Shown: in pieces, positions 21,126 through 33,353 of the stretch
Layout of the letters: the number at the start of each line of letters is the position of its first letter
How positions within the stretch are numbered: the first letter of the stretch is position 1
Assembly: GCA_900323505.1 (NCBI GenBank)
Contig: OOIN01000039.1
Span: 248,001 to 312,000, forward strand
Length of the DNA stretch: 64,000 nucleotides
DNA from: Ustilago trichophora
Lineage: Eukaryota; Basidiomycota; Ustilaginomycetes; Ustilaginales; Ustilaginaceae
Direction of reading: 5' to 3'
The notes under the pieces: model-generated
Told to the model about the DNA's origin: nothing
The model's input: only the letters and a program-made list of their open reading frames with translations
The model's database searches: none
Position numbers and translations under genes: made by a program

Positions 21126-22964
21126 AGATGAGAGATGCGATGAGCTGGGCTGGACTGTCGCGACGTCGTTTGTTGACCCCCGCTCGCAGATGTGCAAGGT
21201 GAGTGTAGTGTGTGCCTTGGCGTACAGTGCAGACAAAAGTGACCCATAGCAACCCAATTTGATTCTCGGAGAGACACAAAAGAGGCTCTCATCAACCTAA
21301 CCTGCATTCTGCTCGCTTGTCGTACCTCACACAACCAGCTCTCAAAGCTCGGCATCATATGCTCAAGGCTGGAAAACACAGGATTCAAGCCCGATTGCAA
21401 GACGGGACTTTTTTTTTTTCATCGACATTGCACACAGTGCATTGTGCCTTTATTTTCATGTTGAGTGTTGTCTTTGACCCTCTGTCCTCACTTTAAAACT
21501 TGAAGCTAAAACTATGAACCCATCAACCATGAACGGGGCTTGTGCTTGGCCTTGAGAAGCTAAGGAGAACTAGGCGTCAGAGCGCGAACGCGGCGGCGCA
21601 CCGGATACGAGACATGCTCCGTTTTTTTCTTTTTCTTCTGAGTCTTTGGTGCGGGGGAGAGAGAGAGAGAGAGAAGAGATGAATGTGAAATGCGGATAGA
21701 GTTGGAACGTCTGAGACCTGGCACCACCCGCTTACGCGCGGCAGGGGAGGCACAACGCACAACAGGGCGGAAGAGCAGAGCAGAGCAGAGTCAAGCCGGC
21801 CATCTTTTCTTCTTTGTTCGATCTGGACTCGTTTGGAAGCGGGATTGGGGTTAAGAGAGACATTCACTCACACACAGTCGTAGCAAAGGGACGTGCCAAG
21901 TCACAAAAAATAAAAGAAAAAAGAGAGTCAGTCTCAACTGAGACGACCACGGGACGGCTTCTGCTCTGTGTGTGGCAGGGTTCCAAAAGAGACCTCGGCT
22001 AACGCGACACTTTTTGCATCTCCCAAACTGACGCCCAAAAACCTCGCCTGTTTTTTGGCCCTTTTTGGCACATGCGTCGGGTTCCGCCCTTCTGTGTCCT
22101 CTTTTCATTTCATTGCCCGCTGAGTCAAGAAGAACAAAGAAAGCCATCGTGATAAGATAGAGACAGGTTGCAACATGTTTCGAGACAGTGTGGTTTGATG
22201 TTGAGGCAAGTACGGATCGGATGGAAAGATTATAGGAGGAACAGGATCAATACAGTATGTACAAGGAGGAAGATGCAAAAAAGAAGAAAAAAAAAAGAGT
22301 CAGGGTTGGCAAAAGAGAAAAAGGCAAACAATGTTCAACCCCGCTCTCCGCTCCGTATGCCGTCAACACACACAAAAGCGGCTCACATTGTTTTTGTGAA
22401 GGCGCACTCTGACGCAGTCCTATGAGTTCATGCAACAGATCCAGATATACAGAGTGATGAAATTTCGATCGATTCTATCACAATGTTGACGATGGGATGG
22501 ATTAGGGCTGAAGAGGCAGTTGCACGTGGGATAGATGAACCATAGATTTGGCTTTACAATGGCAAGTTGGCAAATGGGCGGATTTCGGCGGCGGTGGCGG
22601 TAATGGCGATGGGCAACGGCGAATTGGTGGGGCGTGGATGGCTTTGACCAAAATCGTAGAATGGCGTCGATTGGCTGTCAGACTACTGTAACCTTGGATC
22701 ACAAACACATGGCCGCCATTTTTGACTCCTCCTCCCGCCCATCCACTTTCTCATCTGTGGTCCGTATTCAAGTTACGTAGATCCGTCTGGCCATTCTTAC
22801 CCAAAAGTCCGTGATACCGCGTGCAAACTAGACTCGTTAGACGACAAACAAAAAGCCCAGCCGAGTTCGATATGACGGAGACAGCTTGTCCAAGAAACCG
22901 GACAAAACTGACTTAGAGTACAAATATCAGTTCGCCTAAGAGTTGGTCCTCTTAACCGAGCTCT

Positions 22965-22990
22965 CTCTCACTCTCTCTCTCTCTCTCTCT
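22965..22990. repeat. CT dinucleotide microsatellite
   Basis: A (CT)n tract interrupted once by CA, inside the gene-poor stretch. Confidence 0.8.
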
Positions 22991-24913
22991 GCCACCCTTT
23001 TACAGCTGCTCAATATGCTCGCATTGCACATCGTTTACACAAAAAGCAGGCGTCACACAGTGTGCCTGAAATGCTGAAATGCTGGGTAGTTCGGATGTTT
23101 TACATTTTCTCCCTCCCGCCGCCGCGACGTTCTTGCCTTTTTTTTTGAAACGTGACGTCGGCTTCCTGAAAGGCACCTTTGGTTGGATGACGTTGTCTCA
23201 TCAGTTCCTCCCACGCTTTTGCTTTCCAGAAAGACGGGAAGAATGACATTTCTTGTCTCTTCTCTCTCGCCTAGTGATCTCTGTGCTTCCAAAGCAAGTC
23301 GAGAGGCGGTCAGGCTTTCCGCTGGTTGGATTCGCCCAAATGAAAACAAAAATCTGGGGTTGGCTGGGGTGAGGTGAGGTTACCACCACATCTTGTTCAT
23401 GCATAGCCGGCTTAAGCGTTGTGGGGAAGTGGTGGTTCGCTGCCATTTTTCTTGATTTTCACGAGCAACACGATCCTCAACACTTGTTTTTGAGCTGCAG
23501 CCCTTTGATTAATTTGTCTACTCTGTAACTTTACACACGAACCAATCCTCACACCTGGATTTGTTGCTGCTGGAGAAACAACAGGAATCCGCGCGATCCG
23601 CCATATCGGTTCCGCACTCGTTCCACCATCCACGCTCTTTCTCCCCGCGGTTAGAAGGTGTGGGGCGCCACATTTACCCAACAGCTGCTTCACCTTTCGA
23701 GGTCCTTCGTACCGCCTTTTTCTTTCTACTTTTCTTTTGATTCTTCCAATATTGCCGCAGAACTTCAAAGCCGGTTAGAACGGCCCACATGTATCCCGAG
23801 TTGCTTTGTTCCTCGAGCTTTGGTGTTGAAACGTCAAATTAGAGCTCTTGCAAAGCGTGTCTGGTTGCCGTTCCGACACTTGCCGGTGAACCTCACTTCA
23901 AGAACCCCAGGGTAAAAAGCCATTTGACCGACCGTACAAGTCTCAGAGTAAGTTTGACTCCGAACCCAAGCCGCTTTGACAGGTCGGTTCGTGACGATTA
24001 GCTACAACGGCATCCGTAGTGGTTCTCAAGTGAATCGCAAAACCTCCTTCAGTAAAGTACTCTCTACCTCAAGGTTTGCGGGCTCCTTGATCGTACGCAC
24101 GTGCTTCTGACCTTGACCAGGTTGAAGCCTATGTTTCAATCTCACGCCGGTATCTGATCAGACGCTGCTACGCTCGGGGTCGAAAGTGCAGCTTTTCACC
24201 AGACCTTCCGGTCTTTCTTAGCCTTCACCAAGAGCAACATGTACATAAACAGAGGGTCGTCTTGTTTTGAGTTGCTGACTCTTCAGCCCAAGCCTCTTTC
24301 CCGTTCCAATTCGGGCAAGCTTGCCCCACAGAACTGCCATGCTAGCGCCAAAATAACATTGAGACCGTTTCACCAATCGGCCCGATCAACATGTCTCCTT
24401 CTTCTTCCGTCCTTCGAGATGGTCAGTTCAAAGTATGGGCGTGCACGGGAAGGAAAAAGGCACACTCTAGGTATCTAGACCCCAAAACAGCGTCGTTATA
24501 GATCGCCCCGACGCATAACGCACACATCACACCTCATCACTCACGATACGATCGCTGCGGCTCCTCCAATTAGCTTTCACCTTCAGCCCCGCTCAGAAGC
24601 CAGCTGCCTCTCATGCGCTACGTCAACAGTGCACCTTTGGGCAGCTGTCGTCATCTGCACCTCGTAATTTGCACTTCCACATCGGTGACGCTCGCATCGC
24701 AAACCATGGTCAACTTTAGAGTAAAAGTACTTTTGAGTATCAGATTTTGGCGGAAACATCAAGATGGTAGTACATTCTGCAAGGCAGGGCAGCCTTTTGG
24801 AGAAAGGGGGATAAGTTAAGAGAAAAAAAGGGAAAAAAGGTATTTTGGGTCGACGGTGACAAGAGAGAGAGAGAGAGAAAACGGGAGCCGAAGGATGCAA
24901 TCGAGCACAGTGG

Positions 24914-26454
24914 CTAGTTGACGTCGTCCATCTCCATGTTGGCCATAACGTCTCCACCTGCGTCTGCGCCGTAGCGTTCCTCGCCGTCGTCTCCGAGGTG
25001 GTCTTCATCGTCGACGTCTTCGTCGTCGTACATTTCGGCCGAGCCGGAGCGGTCTGCGCGGTCGCTACCGCTTCCTGAGCCGCTGGCGCTGTCATCGAGA
25101 CGGTAGCGGCGGTGTTTGCCGTCGCTCTCGGTAAGACGCATGTTGCCGAGTCCCGCAAGGGGGCTCATGGTTGCACTGCGCATCGAAGGGTCGTAGGTGC
25201 TCGTCGTGCTGCCATCGCTGCTGTCGTTGGGGACTAGGCCAGGAGTGGGACCGCGTGCGGGACTGGCACTGGCATTGCTCGAAATGGTGTTCCTGCGTTT
25301 CGAAGCCATCAAGGTCTCAAAGTTGATCGATTCCGATCCGAGCAGACCGGACGAGGGCGGGCTGACGGCAGCAGGCCACAGAGCCTTCTCTTCGGGTAGT
25401 GAGCGGGCGTTGGCGTCCATGCCAACCAGGATGGCTGCAGCCTCGAGTAGTTGCACCTGCTGATGCTTGCTCATGAGGAACTTGGAAGCTTCCTTCCAGT
25501 AGACCGTGTGCTCCCAGCGATGCTTGATGAGACAGCTTGGGTGACGATACACCTTGGCACAGCTCTCGCAGCGATGGAGCTGCTCGTGCTTACCTCCCTT
25601 GCTCTCGTCATCGTCACCTACGGTCCCTGTTGAGCTGACCGACGCACGACGATCGCGCTTGGCTCCATTGTCCAGCGCACCGCTGGCGCTCGAGTTGGTG
25701 GTCATCATACCCGGACTTGGCATGGGCATGGTGCTGTCGAGACTTGATGGGCCGAAGCACTCGACGCCGAGATGAGAGTGTCCTTGAGATCGTCCCTCCT
25801 TCTTGATGGGTTGCGCAATGCTTCGTGCCTGGAAAGAGCCGGGTGCCACTGTGGAATTCGAGGTGATGGAAGAAGACAGCGAGAGGGCCTCGGCAGCAGC
25901 ACCGAAAGAGGTGGAAAGACCACCCATCTCGACGGCGCCCATTCGAGGCGAGCGGGCCATCATGGGGATGGCTCGTCCGTTGGGCGAAGCGGGACCACCG
26001 GCAGCAGCCCGGCTCATCGAGAGACCAGAAGCACCACCACCGCCAGCAGCCGAAGCCGTGTCGGTAGCTTTACGACGCATCTGGCCTGTGATGGACTCTC
26101 TTCTACGTCCACGGCTGGGAACAGCGGAGGAGATGACACCGTTGTTGGAAGCATCGGTCCTCGAGTTTGGCATGGAGGAAGGGGCAAAGAAACCTTTTGA
26201 GGGCGGCGAAAGGCCTGACAAGGGCATGGTCATGGTCATGGCTTGCGGTTGCTCGTGGTAAGCTCGACGGACGGGACTTGCGACGGTGTAGGTCTGCTTT
26301 GCGCATATTTTTGGGCAAGATGCAAAGCATAGGAGCTGCTGATTAGCCACTTTTCCGATGAGTCTCTCTGTAGCTGCTGGTTGAAGACACTTACGGTGGT
26401 CGTGGTGCTGCCACTGCTTTCAGAGAATCGGCCGGCAGAGTTGGAGAAGCTCAT
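24914..26454 (-). CDS. Single C2H2 zinc-finger protein with acidic C terminus
   Basis: Exon 1 (26454-26395) encodes MSFSNSAGRFSESSGSTTTT. An intron of about 98 nt (GTAAGT donor, acceptor around 26297) leads to exon 2 ending at 24914, giving about 480 aa. The only ordered part is one classical C2H2 finger at about residues 260-285 (CESCAKVYRHPSCLIKHRWEH: Cys-x2-Cys-x12-His-x3-His). A conserved-looking helical continuation follows (TVYWKEASKFLMSKHQQVQLLEAA). The rest is Ser/Gly/Ala-rich and the last ~50 residues are Asp/Glu-rich. It is probably a nuclear DNA- or RNA-binding regulator. A single finger plus the following helix suggests a fungal family I cannot name. The acceptor reads AAGCAG, a tandem NAG site. 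The gene sits between two long non-coding stretches, common for regulators with large control regions. Confidence 0.82.
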
Positions 26455-27885
26455 ACGTTACGAAGTTGGTTCGTTGCGGACTACGCGAGGTGAACAGGAG
26501 GCGTGAAAGAGGTCGAGACAGGAGCGGTGATGGTGGGATCCCAGATCCGTCGAGTTGGACAAAGTCAGAAGTCGAAAGAATGGGGCAGATGTCGAGGCAA
26601 AGGCAAGGAAAGAAAGAGGACGAGAGGATGCAAATGGGGTGGGAATGATGCGGTTAGGCTGCGAAGGCTCTTAGAAACGTCTGGCCAGATTGGCGGTGGT
26701 GCATATCAAGACACTGTTCTTTGAGCTTGAGCGAGAATCAGGTGCAGATCGTCCGAATGTGAAGCCCAATAGACTCGATTGGCGACTCTTGGTTTTGCCA
26801 GATGTGCCAGGGAGTGCCGAATTGCATTCGGAAGCTGACAGCTGTCTCACTCAGTTGTGAACAGTGCGTGTTGCCGCTGCTAGCGTCGTCGACGTGACTA
26901 TCGAGGCAAGCCGAAATGGGCGAAAGGCGAGTACCGATGATTGCATACGGTACCGTACGAGCAAAAGCAACGAAGCGGTGTCGTAGGCAGGCAGGCAGGC
27001 AGAAAGATGAAACAGAAGAAGACTTACGTCGTGCAGCGAAGAAGAAAGGGAAGAAAAGTTGCTGGCTTTTGAGAAGAAGCGAAGAAGAAAGTCGAGGCGA
27101 TCGGCTACGAAGGGTTGTAGCAGCAGCGGTGGTGGAGAAAGACGGGCTTAGAGGAGAACAGCGAAAGGACGGTGTTCCGAGAAGAGATGTATGCCAGTAA
27201 GCGCAAGAGCACTACTGGGAAGGATGAATGCCGCTGATTGAGGGGGGTGATTTAGGAGGTTGGAAGGTCGACCAGAATCAGTCGAGCGTGGTGCTTCCTT
27301 TGCAAGGGAAGTACCGAAGTCCAGAAGAGTACAGCTTCTGTATCAGAGAGTGAGAAGCAGTAGCAAATGTGCGAGGGATTCTTGTGGGCGTGAATGATGC
27401 GTATGAATGCGTAGAGTTCCGTAGCTGTACGGGTCTGACTAGCTTGACGGGGCTGTTACAAGGAACAGGGCTGATGCAACACGAGTCGAGTTTACGATAG
27501 CGGCGGACTGAAGGGTCGGGTCGAGTGTGTAAGGGCGATGTTCAACGAGAACAACGAATCACTTTTTGTATTTTGGAGACGGGGTGGAAAGAGAGAGCCG
27601 TGGAAGCGATAGAGGTGACAGGAGCACGTCGAAGGACCAAATTTTGAGAACCTAAAAAGGACGATGGGTGAAAGACAGTGTCGAAGGTTGAAAGGTTGAA
27701 GCCGAAACAGTCACGAAGATGGAGAAGGACCAAGGCTGGAAGTGAAAGGACAAGATGTCGTTGATGATGATGGTGACGACGAGGAAAGGAAGCTGACAAG
27801 CCGACAAAGCCAAACAGCATCAAAGAGAGCGAGCGAGCCAGAGTTGCTGACGACCGATGATGGGCGGCCAACGCGGTGCAGTGCC

Positions 27886-27886
<1 letters not shown>

Positions 27887-27915
<29 letters not shown>
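27887..27915. repeat. Poly-A homopolymer of about 29 nt
   Basis: An uninterrupted A run in non-coding DNA. Read as protein it makes spurious poly-Lys/poly-Phe frames on the two strands. Confidence 0.9.
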
Positions 27916-27916
<1 letters not shown>

Positions 27917-30167
27917 AGGAAACGCAGGCGGCATGCAGCACGCGGCCAGTCACACACAGCCAAAGGGCTGCAGGAGAAATTTTGGGACAGAGCGAGCGAT
28001 TCCACTTTTTACTTTTTTTTTTTTGTCAATGTGATTGGGTCTGGACAAGACAGCGGCAGAGGCGAGAGAGAGAAAGGGGAAAAAGGGCCCAATCAAGGGT
28101 CGCACCAGGTCGAGCGAGCATGTACAGTTCAGCCAGACGCCAAAAAAAAAAAAAAAAACAAAAACAAAAAAAGTGTCGCAGACGGTGAAATCGGCCAAAG
28201 TCAAAGGCATCGAAGCCTCGTTGTCGGGCCGGGAATCATTGCCCATGTCGGGCCCTAAATCGACCTTTTTTGTTTTTTTTTTTTTTTTTTGGTGAAGATG
28301 GGGAGGTGCAGCTGCAGCTCTCCACTTTGACCCTCTCACACTGCAAGCCCAGCCAGGCTACGTGTAACTTCTGTGAGTAACGCGCGTGTGATTTTTTGTT
28401 CCGCTCGCTTCGACAGGATCTTCTCAAGGAAAGAGACTCGCTTGAGTGCTGCCTTTTTTTTTTGGCGAGGGTCAGATCTCGATGTGCACATTTTGTACAG
28501 AAGCTGTCTTGTCGGCTTTCAATTGAAATTTTTTTTGGAGGGGCGAAAAATAGACACCACACATACGACCCACACATACGACCCCGGAATCCACTTTTTC
28601 TAGTCGGAAGCAAAGGAAGGTCAACGAATCATTCCTCCCATTGCGTGCTGCTGCTCCTCTCCCCGCCGAGTAAGTGTCGAAACGCCGGCGCTTGAGCTTT
28701 CACTCTTGGCAACTGCAATCCGGTCTGCGTCTTCTTCTATTGCCGACTCGAATTCACTGTGATCGCGGAATCATTGGCTGGCCTATATCTTGCTCATGAA
28801 GAAGAAGGAGATGTTGGTGTTGTTGTTGTTTGTGAGTGCTTGCCTCATGGCGATGGTGGGCAAAATGGTATTGATGACGAGGGGGAGGAAGGGGGCGATA
28901 TTCTCAAAATGTGATTTGGTCGCTGGACAGTATCAGACGGTTCCTATTGGGCCAATCACAGGACAGCAAATCCGCTCGTTCCCATCCACACAAAAAAAAA
29001 AAAAAAAAAACGTATTTTTGGCCTCTCGACGTTGCACTCTCACTACCGCACCGGCACTGCAAAGCGGAAACGATGCACAACAGCTGCTGGTGCTGCAACA
29101 GCTGCCTGCATCTGCAGACGTCCAAGGCCAGACAAGGTGGGGCAGTCCGCAGCCAAACCAAGCCAAACCAAAAAGGTGGAGAAGTCTGCACTTCAAAGCT
29201 TGACACTGAACCATGAGGGAGAAAGAGAAACTTGCCAAAGGAGGGCACTCTAACCAGAGCATGCATGCTAGCCGCTCTCCAAGGGACATTGCCATTGCCG
29301 CAGTCGCAGTCACAGGTCGTCGCATGTTCCGCTCTCCCGTTCCTAAAAATCAAAAGGAAAAGGAAAAGGCGAGAGAATGTGCTGCTGCAACCTGTTACTA
29401 CACAACCTCTGCAGAACTGCGATCTGGCGTGCTGGTCGGTTGGCTCGCTTGAGACAGCATCCTGTAGGGAGTCCTACACCACGTCTGCACCTACTCGCCT
29501 CGGCAAAGGACTTTTTTTTTGGTTTTTGTTTTGTGCGGTAGGCGGCAATCCATTTTTTCTTCTTCTTTTTGTTTTTTTTTGAGATATTAAGCACACATAC
29601 AGTACGACCCTGTCGCCAATACCGCAGCATCCTCCTCCTCCTCCTCCTCCTCTCCTTAAGCAAGGACGGGGAAAAGACAAGAGAACGCTTACTCTAGCGA
29701 TACCTTGCTCACAGCGGAGCCTCGCAAAGGACGTCATTCATCCTATTCCCAATGCTTTGTGGAGAGAGCAGTGGAGAGTGTGCGAGCCATTGGTCAGAAC
29801 CATTCCTCGGCCAAAGCCGTGATTGGTCGATACACAGTACAGGACCACTCTTGCAGACGACACTAAAGCACAGTCGCGAGGTCTTGGCCCAGCCACCATT
29901 TCAGCCACGGTTTCAAGGGCTGCGAGTCAAGCTGATTCTCCTTCTGCTCCTTCTTCTTGTTAGCCTGTTCCTTTCTGGTACGACCTAAAAATCCAAAAAA
30001 AAACGATTTATTGTTATTGTTCCCTGCTGCACAACGGGAAAGGCGGAACCCCGAAACGAGGACAGTCCACGAATTTCGAAACAAGAGCTCTGTTTTGAAA
30101 TATGGACACGAGCAAACAAAGGGTGGCTTGGTTTTTTTGCTCAATGCTCTGCTTTCGGTGTGCCATA

Positions 30168-30179
30168 TACTGTACAGTA
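30168..30179. promoter_or_regulatory. Palindrome TACTGTACAGTA, copy 1
   Basis: A perfect 12-bp inverted repeat, extended rightward by a second AGTAC. Identical copies occur at 50870-50881 and 59987-59998. A regulatory role is inferred only from recurrence and intergenic placement. Confidence 0.4.
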
Positions 30180-30781
30180 CAGTACACTACGGTAGAACAC
30201 TGAGAGTGTGCAGACTGCAGCGGAGAGGGCGGGCGGCGGATAAGTCGAGTCCACACCGCAGACAGGCGTCGGAGCGGCGAGCGGCGCGCATCGCCAAGTT
30301 AGCCTTGCAGATCGGACCAATCACAACTCACACAGAGTCACATAGGGTACGCTTTCCAATTCCGCAGCGAGACACTCTCTTGCTTCACGTGCTTGCTCGC
30401 CCCGCTGCTTTGTCTGGCAGCTCAGAGAGAGCAACTCCATCATCCCTCTTTATTATTTCCTTTTCTACTTTTTGCGTAGATGTCACGGAAAGATCCTCTT
30501 TCGCACCATCCGACCAAAAGAGGATTCGAAAGTGCAAATCTTGCAGTGCAGCCCCGAAAGCTGGAAGCAATCAATGCAGCACTAGCGCGCGTCCGGATCT
30601 GAGGTCAGATCGGTCCGATCTACAACACACTCTGGTACTTCCGAAATGGCAACGTGTCAGATCGGGCTTTTGTCGATCAATTAATCTCTTGAGCATACAC
30701 GAGGCGTTTAGGATCTAGGCCTTTCTTTGGCTGCCAGCATACTTCATTTCGTCCTTTCACACCGTGGCAGCGTCAAGCTCG

Positions 30782-30830
30782 GTCAAAGCAAGCACCATGT
30801 CAAAGCAAGCACCAGGTCAAAGCAAGCACT
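30782..30830. repeat. Three tandem copies of a 17-18-nt unit
   Basis: The unit GTCAAAGCAAGCACCA occurs three times in succession with small spacers and a diverged third end. It lies in non-coding DNA. Confidence 0.85.
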
Positions 30831-31633
30831 CAAATGCATTGCAGACAGATGGCTTGCACCGCTCGACAGCAAGATGCGAGAGAATAGTCGAGGCAGCGTA
30901 TCTTGCATACAGCTTTGGCCCTCCCGATCCATATGCGAGCGTTGGTAGGATCACGTTGCCGGCCTAAAGACCGGCAAAGCCTGCTCGTCTGTTCTTGGGG
31001 CGAAAAAAGTGTTTGTTCGGAGTGGACATCACCTACAGGAAAAACCAAAAAACAAAAAAAAAAGTTGACCGGTAGCCGCAATTAGGAACGGGAGCGGCTC
31101 GACGGATCTATCGTATCATGGTATTTCGCCTGCGAAACGCAAACACCAGCGCGGGGTATACGCAAAGCCGACGAGCGATCTACTCTCTTCACTCTTCTGT
31201 GTAAACCAGGACAGATACAGTATCAGACGGAAGAGATGGCAGCAATTGACCGGCCCGGCCCACCCTTTTCCTCCCCCGGACTGCGATGGTAAAAAGCTTC
31301 GGAGAGCTCCGACGTCTCTCTAAAGTGGGGACGGTTCTTCCGATTGGTGGCTCATGACGCGATTCACCTGTTCTGGTCTCCGCTTTCGAGGGGATGACGG
31401 ACCGCATCTGTGGGGTTGCGGGAGACACTAAACAATATACAGTACACACGGCACAGGAGCGGGGGATGCAGTCATGCCTGTCGTGCATTGCTCAGGTCCA
31501 GCCACTACTATACACATGCAGTCAGCATCTTTTCTGTTTTCGAGTTGACCCGGAAGCGTTACAGCTGGAGATGTGTGGGGGAGGAGCGCAATGTCGGAGA
31601 ATTTGATGCTTTTGTGTGTGGGGGGTCAAAATT

Positions 31634-31655
31634 GGGGGGGGGGGGGGGGGGGGGG
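31634..31655. repeat. Poly-G homopolymer of 22 nt
   Basis: An uninterrupted G run capable in principle of quadruplex formation. It is prone to slippage or sequencing error. Confidence 0.85.
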
Positions 31656-33317
31656 CAAAAGGATTAGGCGGTTGGAAACCAAGCGGACGTCGCGGAAGTC
31701 GACAGGATGAAAGGCGGTAATTCGGCCGAACATCGGAGCATCTTTTCTTCTCTTCTCCTCGACAAGCAGCAACAACATCGAAGTAGTCGAGCTATCAGAT
31801 TGGATCGATCCATCTCTCACTCTGATAAGCGGTCGCGAAAGGCTGACTCGAAAGGCTCGTCGGCCGGTCTTCGTCGTCTTGACTGTTTAGGCATCTCGGA
31901 GTTCGGATTAATTACTCCAACGCCCCCGTCCTTCCTGTTTAGAAGTCCTTCGACGTAGGATACAGCACAACCAATGATAGACAGCTTTGACATCACACAT
32001 AAGGAGGTGCATTCTCACAGGTAGTATGAAACCGAAAAGAGCCAAAGATGTGTGGCTCATACAGTAAGTCTCATTTTCAGTTGCTCGCTTGGACTACTGT
32101 ATGCAATTGCGACATCTAAGCAAGTCAAGACGAACACGTTTCATCGAACATCGCTGCCAGATCGATCGATAGTGACACCATGCTACCGCACTTGACCTCC
32201 CAAAAGCAAGATCGGATGTTGAGTCACGTTCATCATACTGCCTGTCCATCGTTGATCTCCCAATGCTGTATTTCGAGCTCAAACAAGCTGTTGCGCTTTC
32301 GCCATTTTTTCTTTTTAGATACATCTACTGTATTTAAATTAAATCTTTTGTATTTTGTTCGACCGGCCCGAGTCTCAAGAGGGCCAAGACACGTCGTGCG
32401 GAGACAGGCGGAGGAGCCAGATTGATCTCTAAGCGAGGCCTTTTCTTCGCCTCACCAATTCGGACGATACAACAAGGTGAGCCGAACAAGCGGACAAGCG
32501 GCTAAGATGTGATCGGATGACGAGCGTACAAGTAGGTTAACGACATGTGCCTGTCTTCTCACGGCCTCATCGTGGTCAAATGCGTTGTAGAAGCATCCGT
32601 CTCGGGATGGCGCCGATTGTGCAAGCAAACGCCCGCCTTGAACATCGTGCTTTCTCTAAAGGCGCCGACACAAAGGGCTTGCTTGTTATGAGAGGATCGC
32701 ATTCGGTCTTGCAACGAACAGTTTCCAGCACGCAAGCTATTGTAGACAGGATTGCTCAAGATTCTGTACCACCGAGCTTAACTAACTGCACAGTACCGCA
32801 TCGGTTCTGCTTTACCGCCCTTGTGAAGTACACCGAAACCGATAGCGACGACCTACATCAGATGGAACGGAAGGTTGCACCGTCCCCTATGTGTGTCTCT
32901 CTTATCTCTGCTCCCCTAAACGATGTCGACTCAGAAACCTGAACCTTGATAACACTTTCTCCCCTGTGCGCTCCGGAGACCTCTCTCAATATTCATACCG
33001 TAAGTGGTAAACCATCCACACTCCGTCGCGCCCGAGAACTCCGACGTGGCCGCATCCATCTTCAACTACGGCGAAAGTTCCAAAACACTTTTTTGCATTT
33101 TGCGCAAGATGAGAGTACTGTACTGTACTGTACACCACCAGCTCGTCATCTCTGTTTGGTAGAGTTGGACGCAAATGCTACCTCATCCTGTTCTTGTGCT
33201 TGTGTCTCGCAGACGAAGAATGTGGCGCCCTGCAGCTGGTTGAAGACACTGATCTAGTGGGTCAAAAGAGGTAGAGGTTACGTGCTGTATCTCGCTACTG
33301 CGTGTTTTTTTATTTTC

Positions 33318-33318
<1 letters not shown>

Positions 33319-33351
<33 letters not shown>
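33319..33351. repeat. Poly-A homopolymer of about 33 nt
   Basis: The longest A run in the window. It is preceded by TTTTTTTATTTTCC and lies in non-coding DNA, about 1.5 kb before HEN1. Confidence 0.9.

Positions 33352-33353
<2 letters not shown>

Larger units (their letters stand above)
19748..24913. other. 5.2-kb gene-poor intergenic region
   Basis: This region lies between the start of the Sec14-Iml2 gene and the 3' end of the C2H2 gene. It contains many short microsatellites: GA tract 20243-20262, CAG-type tract about 20610-20625, AGCTG pentamers 21106-21125, GA tract 21657-21673, AGAGC pentamers about 21774-21790, and CT tract about 22965-22990. No frame has recognisable protein similarity, and I found no tRNA or rRNA. 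The first few hundred bp are expected to be the promoter and 5' UTR of the large gene. A TACTGTA/TACAGTA core occurs at 22251-22257 and 22684-22690. Confidence 0.5.

Noticed and set aside
22856..22890. GAGTTCGATAT resembling a tRNA B box
   Set aside because: No matching A box, acceptor stem or cloverleaf could be formed around it.
27742..28339. Overlapping frames with poly-Lys and poly-Phe around A/T homopolymers
   Set aside because: Produced by poly-A/poly-T tracts. No conserved sequence and no splice structure.
28556..28583. Repeated ACATACGACC resembling the start of fungal 5S rRNA
   Set aside because: Only the short start matches. The following sequence lacks the internal control region and the rest of a 5S gene.
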